From assembly GCA_020226215.1 (NCBI GenBank), contig CM035235.1:73619283-73683282 (forward strand): DNA of 64,000 bases. The letters are read 5' to 3'. The notes beneath the pieces were generated by a model. That model was not told the DNA's origin. It ran no database searches and worked only from the letters and a program-made list of their open reading frames with translations. The stretch is from Sindora glabra (Eukaryota > Streptophyta > Magnoliopsida > Fabales > Fabaceae). Shown piece by piece: positions 51,601 to 63,600 of this stretch (position 1 is the first letter of the stretch; each line of letters starts with the position of its first letter). A program made the position numbers and the translations under genes.

Positions 51601-54600
51601 CTACAGGTATTGATTGACATTGCCAGTGTCCGACAACCCCACCAGGGAATTGATTGTTATGGCAGTGTTCTGAAACAGATTTGATTTGCTGGTTTATTTG
51701 TGTATTTTGATGTCAATCTGTTACATCAGAGCATTTTGGAGTGTGACCTGCTGGATTGCCACCGGATGAGTTTTCTCCGACAAATATGGTGGCTGGAGGT
51801 TTCAGTTCAGTCTCTGGAACTGTTCAGCTTTGCTCCCCCCCCAAAAAAAAAAAAAAAAAACCAAACAAAAAGGCTTTGGTGCTCATTTATGCTGTTTTAG
51901 GAACAGAAGGTTGCTATTTGGGTTTACACAACCTGGGCAGGTTGTGTAATATATGGCTTTGGGTGATGCTGGGGTTGGCTTCTGATGGCATTTCTGTTAG
52001 AATGAATTTAATTGGTTATTGTCAGCTTTGGTGGATTGCTGGGTTGCCCAGATGTTGTTTAGTGAGCTTTCTCTTTTTGAGGCGTCTCAAGCATGAGTTC
52101 ATGTGATTTTGCTGGCTGGTGCTGTTTGAACTTATTTCTGGTGCATTTTGACATTGTTGGAGGTAGTTTTGGTGGATGATTTGATATGTTTAGCTGTGGA
52201 TAATTATGTTTATGGTATATTTCTGGTATTAGCACTATCTTATTTGGTGTTGTTTGGTGAGTTGAGGTTGTTGTTGGTGTTGGTGTGAAGAGGCCTGATT
52301 TGGCCTTCATCTTTTCTTTCCAACCACTTGCATTTTGCTGTTTTGGTTATATGGATGGTATTTTTGCAGTGTTTTTCAACATTTCTCTGCAGGTGGTGCA
52401 TTCTTCATTTGGGTAAGCTGTGAATCTGGTTGAAGACTGTGACCTTTTTTTTTTCTTTTAAATTCAGTGTTGCTTTGGGCAATTCTGGTTATGTCATTCT
52501 GCCTACTGGCGTTTTGTGTTTAACTAGATATGGTTTGGAATTTGTGGTTGAGATTGCTATTGGGAGTTATGATGGTGTGAAGTGGTGGTAGTGACCTTAA
52601 TGGTTGTATTTGTTTTGTGTGCCATTTTTCAGTTTTGGGTGAATTTCTGTCTGGTGGATTTTGAGTTGCAAGGCAATGTTCTTTGTTTGTTGATGTTTGG
52701 TTGCAATGAGCACAAGTAGTATTGGTGGGTTTGGTATAATTCAACCTTAAGTGTTGGTGATTTTGAGTATCAGCTAGGAAGTAGAGTGAGCAGCTCTGGG
52801 GAAGCTAGCAGGTGACTTCTAGAAGTGGTGTCCTTGTGTTGAGGGGAAAACTGGAAGAAGGTTGAGGGAGCAACCAAGGGTAGTTGGTTGAAGACCTCTA
52901 GAAGTTGTATCACTGAGTTGTTGGCATTGTTTTTGAGGTTTGTGGGTAGCATTCTGGGGGAGTTGTTAAAACATGCTGTGTTTGTTGCAAGCTGTTCATG
53001 AAGCTTGAAGTTCATCAAGTTTTCTTCATAGTTATGTTTTATTGTTTAAATTAAAATTTATGTAACATGCTTAAGCTTACAAAGCTCAAGCTTGAGGGGG
53101 AGTGTTAGGAAGTAATATATAGTAATCAGGTTATGGTATGAGCTTGGGTTGTGTAATGATCTTGCTTGTGATGCAGCCAAAGTATAAAGGTATGAGAGTC
53201 CTTTTGTAGTTTTGTTTCTTAGTAGCTCCATATAAATAAAGCATAAGGTATGTAATTTCAGCTGCTATCATTCAATTTAGCATCGTTGTTCTCTCTCTAA
53301 TTCTTTCTAGCCTCTCCTTAATTCTTCTCTCTTTAAACCCTAATTATTTCTCTACTTCTTTGTTGCTTTGTTCTTCAGATCACATGTTTGCTCCTTTTGA
53401 GCCATAATATAAGCATAAAAATGTATGTGTCACATTTTGTTGCAATTTGGAAAAGCTTGCTATTTCTCTTACAAAATTTCGTTTTTTGATGTGCCTGAAT
53501 TATACAGAACAAAATTGGAAGGCACTTTCCTACTAATGTTTTATCTTTTTCTTGCCTTTTCATTTTGATTTCTGTTCCTTGGAGGACATCTCACCCTCCA
53601 CTTGTGTGCCTTCCCATCTAACTGGAATCTAAGAGAGGGTCCTGGATAGAGGCATCTTTGTTACATATTGAAGTGCTTCCTTTCTCTGGTGACAGTAATT
53701 TAGTGAAACATAAATTTTTTATTCTATGGGCCAGATAAGGGTAGTTACATGGGCTTTACCTCATGTCATTAGCTAGTAACTTTTCTGATCAGCAACAGAT
53801 ATGGCATGTTTTGGATGCAAGGTATCATGTTCCATCTTTATTCTTAACCTTGTTTTGTCTTTTGCTTGCTGTGGCTTAGTTGTACAATCTAAACCTGAAA
53901 TGGGATCGTGCAGAATTCTCAATACCAGATCCAAGATCCTAATTTTCATATTGTGATTGTGTCTTATGCTTACCCCTTCTTTCTCATATTTTGATTAGAT
54001 TGTCAACCTGGCTTCTGATAATAGTATATAATACATCAACGATGTTTTGACATTTGTCTAAATTTTATGTTTCAGGGTTCTGGGAAAACTTTATTGGCAA
54101 GGACTGTAGCAAAATATCTTGAAAAAAGTGAAGACATCCTGGCACACATGTATTGAAGTTAATTTTAATTTATTCATTCCATTATAATAATCTAACATCA
54201 AATTATTATAGTGAAGAGTAGTTATTGATCTGGTTGTTCTGGCACCTGAATTTGGCTACCGCAGTTTGTACATCCAATTGATTCTGATGGGTTTTTGAAA
54301 TTTATTCCTGTATATATTGCTTTGCAGCATTTTCTTTTCTTGCTCGAAACTTGCTTTGGAGAAGGTTCCAATTATCCGTCAAGAACTTGCCAACAGCATA
54401 ACTGAAGCTTTAGGTCATGCACCTTCCCTTGTCATCCTTGATGATCTTGATAGCATAATTTCTAACTCGGACTCTGAAGGATCTCAACCATCCACGTCTG
54501 TTGCTGGGCTCACAAGTCTTCTGGTAGACATGATAGATGAATATGGGGTAAGAAATTTGTCTTGGGTATCATATATTGTGAATTTCTGAACTGCTAAATA

Positions 54601-57600
54601 TTGTTTTAGTAGAACTACTTACATAATCTTGATGATGATGTGCATCTCCATTGTTTACACGATTTATATAGGGTTTGTGTCAAGAATGAGCATTAGTCAA
54701 TTCGAGCTGTTATAAAAACCATCTAGAAAGAGATGATTTCAATCCAATCTAGGCATAGCCAAAAATATTTTATTATTGATATATAATTTTAAAAAAAGTT
54801 GAAATATGATAACAAAATGAATATAGGTTTTGAGCTTGAATAAAATCTTCTCTTTAAACAAATAATGTAGTATGTTTATATTGGCAAAACAATTATTTGA
54901 AAGAAAGATGATTAAGAGGAATTCTGGAAAAGCTTGCCTGAAATAAAGTAACATAGCCTCCCATGAAAAAGTAAGTTACTTTTTTCTTTCATTATAAAGC
55001 CTCTTAAGAAATTAAGGTTGGTATGAGCATCAATTTTATTTTCATCAGTCTTGTGTTGATCTTGTAAGTTCATTGTTGACCTTTACTTAGCTGGCAATGG
55101 TTGTCATATTTCTTTCTATGATATTATGTAGCTGATGTCAAAGAGAAAGTGGTAGGAGTATCAAAATTTCAGAATAAACTACTAATTCTTGTCTGAGAGC
55201 TAAAAAATTTCAAAATAAACTACTAATTCTTGTCTGAGAGTTAAGTTATGTAATAAGTCCTTTTATATAGGCAAGTAATAATAGAAGTGGACAACTAACT
55301 TGTATTATTTTGAGTGACTGGTGAAATAGAATGGCTGTCACGAGTATCACAAGCTTCAAGCAAAGTACTTACAGGGACACCAGAAAATCAATTGATGTAC
55401 TGCACCATGAAAATATCAATGTTGACTATAAAATGATCAATTTGCTTACTCAAAGCAAATGTGAACGGCATAAAATATGGGGAAATGCATAGAAAATGCA
55501 CTTAAAGCATTTTATTTATCTTTTAATGTATTACAGTGTTTCCTCTTGAATATTTTCGCCAAGAGTTGCTCATCTATTTTCAAAAAATTACAATCCAACC
55601 TTTACCAAACTAGAATACTTTTCTGAACAAGTGTTTCTCAATAAAAAAAATAAAATAAAATAAAAGGTCCACACGTTTCTCAACTATTTTATAATATAAA
55701 GTTGACAACAGTGTGTCGGGATTTAGATATAAATGCTCTCCTTACACTATTCCTGATGAAAATTCTTTTCTTGCTGCCATCTTGAACAGGATAAGAGGCG
55801 AACATCATGTGGATTTGGCCCAATAGCCTTCATTGCTTCTGTCCAATCTCTAGAAAAGATACCAGGGTCTTTGAGCTCTTCAGGTTTGGTACTTGTTTGT
55901 TGTGTGTTTTTAACTTTGATGGACAATGAAGCTATAGTGCCTCCATTTGCATTTTATTATATGTTTTTGACTGTTGGGTGCTAACTTCCAGATTCCTGTG
56001 ATCAGGGCGGTTTGACTTTCACATACAGCTGCCTGCTCCTGCAGCTGCGGAACGAGAGGCTATGTTGAAGCATGAAATACATAGGCGTCATTTGCAATGT
56101 GCTGATGATGTCTTGCTTGATGTAGCTGTGAAGTGTGATGGATATGATGGTTATGATCTGGTAGTGCATTTCTTTTTCTGGTTTGTTATTTAGATGGTTG
56201 AATTTCATTAGCCTTTATTGCATAAACATTGGGCATTGTCTGCTGCTCAGCTTTATTCCTATATCTGCCACCCTGTTGTTTTATCTGTTATGTGTTCCAT
56301 GACCAATAAACTGTTTATTGCATTAGAGGCTTTCCATGTATTTCTGTGTGAGTGGGTGAGAGAGAGAAAATGAATGTGGAATAGCAAACCAAAGAAACAG
56401 TAGCAGTACATTGATTTTGTGATGTTAATGGGTAGGTGAGAAGGTTGAACAAGGGGATGGTCTCTTAATTATTTCTGTGAATATTTTCTCTCTTAGTTGC
56501 TATTTTTTTTTTTTCAGTTTTCGTGGAAGAGGTTGAGTTTGTATTTAGTCGTCCTATTTCATTCTACTATATGTCTGAGTTTTCTCTCCAACTATCTCTA
56601 GCCTCTTCTCCCTAATTATTTCAACACAGTTGATAATTTGTATCATATTTCCGTCTCTTCCTCTCTCTCTCTCTATATATATATATGTATGTATATGTAA
56701 TGTTCAGCTGTATTCGTATCCTGTTCTTTTGAAAATTTGGTGTATTTGTATCTCCATATCGTATTGCGTCTGATATGATATGCGTATTAGTAGTATCAGT
56801 GGTGCATAGGTTTTAGCAATCTTAATGTGACATCTGTAGAATTAGAGCACCTGTTTTTGAAGCATTCTTTAGAAATATTACTGCAGAAAGTTAATCATGG
56901 AATCATCTAGACTTCTTTGTAACTGACAACACTTGGAAGAAAATTGTTTGCCCCAACTTAGTTATTGTTCAATGGCCATATGCGTATATACTGTGTGGAC
57001 ACTTGTTTCTGTTGATGTTTGAGTATTCTGTTGTGACAAATATCATGCAAGAAAATATGTTGCAGGAAATATTGGTTGACAGAGCTGTACATGCTGCTGT
57101 ACATCGCGTTTTGCCATCCAAGGCTGATGAGAATCAGGCTTTACTTAAGGAGGACTTTACCCAAGCAATGCATGAATTTCTTCCAGTTGCAATGCGTGAC
57201 ATTACAAAGACTGTGTCTGATGGTGGTCGTTCTGGATGGGATGATGTGGGTGGCCTTGTTGACATTCGAAATGCTATTAAAGAGGTGCTGATTGTTTTTG
57301 GGTTTCAACTTTTGCAATTATGGATTGTACATTAGTTTTCACAAATCACTATCTATGACTTGCTAACTACGGGGTTTGAGTGGTTTTCTTCTCCACTTTA
57401 TCATTTTCCTTTACAATTTTGGTATTATATTCAAAGTATTCATTTATATACGAGAAATGCAATTAAATTAAGTAAAATGCTTATATGAAAAGGTTCAATA
57501 TTTGATGAATGTGTATACTAAATGGTATTTGCGGGAAAATAGTCATGTAGAAAGTATCTATTGGTATCTGTTCATTACATCATGTTAAGAGTGCGAGTTT

Positions 57601-60600
57601 AGTAATTAGGAAAGAGTTATGGCTTCACTTGTAGTGCATCCAAAATAATTAGGAGAGTTTATATTCAGTAACTAGGAAAGTGTTATGGATTTCTGTTTCC
57701 TCTGTAGCCTGTCCCCTCTCCCTAAATTCATGCTTTCTATTGTTTAGCCATAAGTTGCTTGCAATTTTTCATGTGCCTTGTGTCATAAGGCATTATATCT
57801 TGTTTGTGTTTTGTTCAGAGGTTTGGTTATTGGCTGTGTTGGCTGCAATAGCACAACCTGAGAGTTGATTAACTGATGGTGGTGTGTGGGTGTAACTAAG
57901 GGTTTCACGGTGTTTTGTTATAAAGTGTAGGGTGCACTGAAGGGAAAAGTTTCTACATCTGCCTGAGAAAGTGGGTACTACTACTACCTTTTGTATTCTG
58001 ACGAGTCAAAGATTACCTCATGGAGTAAGCATGCAAGTCAATTAACTATGGTTTTTAAAATAAGGGTGGCAGATAAGATAAAGAAGCTTGTGTGGGATTC
58101 TTATCATAATGAGCGGGAGATTGTAAGAGAGACCATCTTGTCAGTTGGGAGGTTTGTTGTAAGTTCGCTTGTCTTGGAAATTTTGTGTTGAACAATATTA
58201 CTCTAGCGGCTTAGGTGTATGGTGTTCTCTTTTGGAGCATGAATCTCTCTGGCATTGGGTTACAAGAAAATATGAAGTTAATTCGAAAGGTTGGGATTCT
58301 TGGAATTTCAGATATATCCTTTTTATCTCATGCTCACTCTGCACATTCATGATGATGGCCAACGTTTTCTATTTTGGGTGTATCACTATATAAGAACCTC
58401 TCCGTTTTCTGACTTTTTTCCATGATTATATGGCCATCCTTGATTCTTTTAGGTCCTCTGCTCTTTTGAATAGCAGGTTGTGGTGCTTGGATTCGTTCTA
58501 TATTTTAAATTATTCTTTCATTCTCTGATTCAAGACCCAGCAGCTCAAAATTTTCTTTATACAAATCCTTCTGCAAAGTTAAGGCTCCTTTGCAGTTGAG
58601 AACTCATGTTTGAACAACATAGTCTAATAGAATTAATAAAAATGATCTGTTACAGATTCCCACAAGGACCTTTCCCCTGATATTCATTTTATGTATTCTT
58701 GAAGTTCAGGGATAAATAACCATCTTTTTGACATTGTGAGATGCAAGTTCTTTTGAGCTTTTGTTTGTTGATTTTGAGAGAATGGTTTGGGAAGCCATAC
58801 CCTCTAACGAGTTAGGCACTATGTATTTGTACTAAAATAGGTAAATACAATAGGTAGGCCTATGGCCCCCAGCTCACGGCTCATTAATCTATCTTAGCCC
58901 ACAAGCTTTTTTCTAATCATCTACTGGTACTCAAACTAGAGTATAGATATCAAACATGCCTAACTTGTTACAAATATGAATCCATTTTCCTACAAGAGCT
59001 TTAGTAAATAATCAGCAGGTTGTTCTTCAACTCTAATATGTTTAAGACTAATATCCTTGGAGTTTCTACCTAACAAAATAACAATTAACCTTTACATGTT
59101 TCATTCGTTCGTTCATAAAATATTAGATTTGTAGCAATACAAGTAGCAGCTTTGTCACCCCACAATTGCATAGCTCTAGACAAAGAGTCAACTCCAAGTT
59201 CATGAAGAAGGTAGGAAATCCATAGAAGCTCACATACAGCATGAGCTTTAGCCCAATACTTGAACTCTGCACTTGAACAACACAAGAATTGCTTGTTTTT
59301 TACTTTTTCATGATACTAGGTTCCCACAAATAGACATAAGGGTCCCACTAACAAATACATGGTACTCAAAAGTGGACCTTTGATCTATAAGATATCTTAC
59401 CCAATTTGCAACAAAGAAGTTTTTTATTTTGCAATAACCATGGATCTTATATAGAATTCCACATCCAGGTTCCTTCTTGAGATATCTTAGGATGTGCATT
59501 ATTGCATTTCAATGAGAGGTTCCTAGAGAGTTTATAAATTGACTTGCTACATTTACTGGAAAAATAATATTAGCCCTAATTATGGTAAGGTAGTTAAGTG
59601 TGTCCACCAGTCATTTGTATTGCTCTAGATCTCTAACAACTTTCCATCCTTTGAGCCAAGCATAACATGGAATAATAGAGCAGAAGGCTATCACAAGGTT
59701 TAGTGCTAAATATCCCTGTTTTATGCAAGAGATCAAGAACATATTTTCTATGGGACAAAAAGATTCATTTCCTTCCTTGAGCAATTTCATTGCCTAAAAA
59801 GTACTAGAGTGCTCGTAAGTTTTTGGTTTGAAGAAAAGCTTTCAATTTTGAAATGTCCGATTTATCACTACTAGTAATCATAATATAATCTACATAGATA
59901 GCTAGAAGAATACAACCAGAATCTAATTGTTTATAGAATATTGAATGATCACGGTTAGTTTTCTTCATCTCAAACTCTATCACCACCTACTAAATAGGTT
60001 AATACAATAAGTAGACCCATGGCCCATGACTCATTAACGTGTCTTTGACCACAAGGTATTTCCTTATCATCTATTAACAGTTGATTTTGTTCCGAGTGTT
60101 AATTTTGGAGCATTTCTTATCGTCCTTTTGCGTGCTTATTTATCATATGTTCTTTTCTTAGTGATATCAGAGACTGCCTTCAAAAAAGAAAAAAAATTCA
60201 TATTCCCTATTTTCTTGCTGAGAAAAAAAAATTCATATTCCTTATTTTATTGCTGTCACTCAGCAAAGAATTGAACTATTTGATAATAGAATCTTTAAAA
60301 AAATCTATCAGATGCATCAATTAATTTTTCATATTCTCCAGTATCTTCTAATGTGAAACATCAACCTATTTTCTTATGTTGAAGAAAAGAAAGTGGTCCA
60401 TTTACTATCAGTTAAAGTGCAATTATATTCTTACGGTTTTCATGTTTCAATCCTATTCTGTATTTGCACAATTTACACTGGCTTATTTCAGTGGCGTTTT
60501 TAATTTATTCCCAGATGATAGAGATGCCTTCAAAGTTTCCAAAAACCTTTGCACAAGCTCCTTTGAGGTTGCGGTCCAATGTCCTTTTATATGGGCCTCC

Positions 60601-63600
60601 TGGTTGTGGCAAGACTCACGTTGTGGGTGCTGCTGCTGCTGCTTGTTCTTTAAGATTTTTATCTGTAAAGGGACCTGAGCTGTTGAACAAATACATTGGC
60701 GCCTCCGAGCAAGCTGTAAGAAGCTGTTCTTTGGGTTATTATTAGCATATGCCATCTTAAACTTTGTTTCTTAGGTTTCCTAACCCATAAACTCTCTGCT
60801 ATGTATGTTTATTATTCTAATTTTTTTTCTCTGTATTTTGTGACTTGAGTGAGTTAAAACTAGTAACTAGATAAGGAAATTTAATCTGAATATTCAATGG
60901 GATTCTATAGCGGCTATTTCTGTTCTAGTGTATGGTAGCTCGATTCTTTTACATTAAAGGAAACATTGGATGCTGAGATTGCGTGGTTACCTTTGTAGGT
61001 GAGGAAATGGTACATCACTCTTAAGAAACTACAACACATTAAGAAAGTCCTAAAATACGTTTAGTTTTGTAATTATTTGGAATGACTGTTGTATATACCA
61101 ATTTCCTGTGCGGCCATGCCATCTTTTAATGCTGCTTTCAGGTTAGGGATATATTCTCCAAAGCAGCTGCTGCAGCACCATGCCTACTCTTTTTTGATGA
61201 ATTTGACTCTATTGCCCCCAATAGAGGGCATGACAATACTGGAGTAACTGATCGGGTTGTAAATCAGGTTAGTATGTTTATTTCCACTTTCTGTTTCATC
61301 CTATCTTATCCTGATCATCACCTAATCTCAATATCTTCCCTTGTTGACAGTTTTTGACTGAGTTGGATGGTGTCGAGATTTTAACTGGTGTATTTGTGTT
61401 TGCTGCAACAAGGTTAGTTTCTCAAGCATGCATTCATCTATCAAAGAAAACAATAATGGGGGATATTGTATGATTGGTAATTATGAAGCATGGACTGTTC
61501 AAAAGAACGGTGTACATACATGTGACACTTGTGTTGACTTCCTAACGCTTTGTATCTAGCATTTTTAGGAACCGAAAGTATTTGATTTTAGTGACACTTG
61601 TTGAATGCTGTTTTGGGACCATTGTAATCACTTGGTCTAAGGCTCCTTTTTTGTCACGCTACAATTTTACGCGAGGGCTTGTCTTTCATTGTTCTAAAGA
61701 CACTTGTGAGATTCCCATTTGTCTTGGAACGAACTTTCTTATAAACTGTCAGCTCGAGTGCTTTTTGTTATTTGGGACTGCATTATGAGTTATGGGCCAT
61801 GTCTGTTCATACACGCAACTTGAGTAACTGGCATTGTTTAATCTTGGGGGAACTGTTGATTTGCTTGACTGATTTTGGAGGAACCGGGAAGGATAATGAA
61901 ATGGAATAATCATTCTATTTTCATGTTTGGTATGTCCTCAAATGAATGACTAACCATCGTATTAGTTGCACAAGAATCATGTAAGATTAAAGTGGAAGAG
62001 GGGACGCAGTATCATTTATAGCCTCGCTATATTTCCTTATAAAACAACCAACAGCACTTGTGAGTACCGATGGTTAGTGTTAATGGGAAATGATGTGGTG
62101 TGTTTGTTGACAATAGTAGTGGTGGTTAGTTGTGGTTGCAGTGTTGGTTAGTGGCTGTAGTTGAGGGGTGGCAGCTGTGATTTTGAGAAATGGAAGTGGA
62201 GGTAGTGGTGGTGGACAGTGGCAGTCATACCAAAAAAGGGAGTTACTAAGTTTTTGTACATAGGAAGAAGGTATAAGAATGGCCAGAAACAGATTAGTGA
62301 AGGAATAATCTATGGTAATTTTGCAAGCTAATGACATGACCATTTATATTTGTTCTCCCCTCATTATAAAGAATTATGATTGAATTCTGCTGCACTAATT
62401 TGGAAAAGATTCCGATCGGTAATAATTACACCCGTACAGGATTCTGCTTATTACATCATATGTGCTCCTAACATTGAGATAGCAGATTGTTATTATGACG
62501 AGATATTTCTACATTGTCATGATTGTGATGAGTTTTTAATTGTTGACATCCTTGTTAGTCCTGTTGAAGTTTGTTGAGAAAAAAAAGAAAGTAGAAATTA
62601 ATTTCAGATACTAATACATGTTTTTTATGTCAAGCAGCAGACCGGATTTGCTTGATGCAGCACTTTTAAGACCAGGTAGGTTAGATCGGCTTCTGTTCTG
62701 TGACTTCCCATCTAAGCATGAGAGGCTGGAAATTCTTACAGTACTTTCCAGAAAGGTAAGCTTAACTCTTAGTTTTGGTTCGTCTTTTATTTCTTGTTCT
62801 CCTTCTCCTTGAATATATTATATCTTCTATACTTTATCAAGAAACACAGAATAATTATCTGTGGTGTGTCTTTTATGTTTTTTACGAGTTCATATGTTCT
62901 GCAGTATCTGCAGTGGATTCATGATTAATTGGAAATAACAATGTGAGCTGTATGCGACTAGAAACATTATAAAATCTACAGGCTGCTAGTCTTCAATGTC
63001 TGAATTAATCACCCAAATGCTGCATTTCCCTTTTACAAGATCCCTGGGAATCGATACTTCGTTTATGGTAAATTAGCTACAAGGCTTGCATGTGGCAACA
63101 TTATTCAAATCATTGGCTACTAGTCTTTTATTACTCATTGATTAAACCAACCAAATACTGGTTGTCTCTTGATCCTTCAAACAGTGAGAGCTAGACTCAC
63201 TCTCAAGTAATAGATGAATATTATGGACAAATGAATTTAATTAACAGATAGAGAAGACATAGGTAAATACTATTAATGAAACTTGTACGGTTAATTTAGG
63301 GCCAACATATACACAACTAAAAGCTTGGGAGAATTTGGTCAATGCCTTACAACTTAAGCCTTTGGGTTGACTGCAACGGCACAGCTAGATAAGACATTGG
63401 GGGCCAACTAAAAGCTTAGGGAAATTTGAGGGGAAAGATACATCTAAGTTGTGAAGAAAGAAAATCCTCTAATTTGAAAATGTGGGTTGTGAAGCTCGCC
63501 CCTAGTGACTAGTTCCATGATATTGCATGAGAGCCTTTGACAGAGTGGCCAAACGTCCAATCCTTGATGTCTCTGTCCTTCTGATTTGATTAAATTTCAA

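Larger units (their letters stand above)
47174..54075 (+). other. PEX1 intron 6, 6.9 kb, inside the first Walker A motif
   Basis: The donor gtgagt follows the codons Gly-Pro-Pro, and the acceptor ttcag precedes Gly-Ser-Gly-Lys-Thr, in phase 0. The intron contains two LTR elements (48060-49644 and 51080-53355), a 52-bp-period dyad array and about 2.5 kb of other non-coding sequence. It must be spliced exactly for ATP binding by D1. Confidence 0.85.

Noticed and set aside
51756..52106. 116-codon frame with a Lys run
   Set aside because: The Lys run is a poly-A tract, and no gag or other domain is seen.
57991..58191. 66-codon + frame in PEX1 intron 11
   Set aside because: It looks protein-like at first sight, but I recognise no family and it is short.
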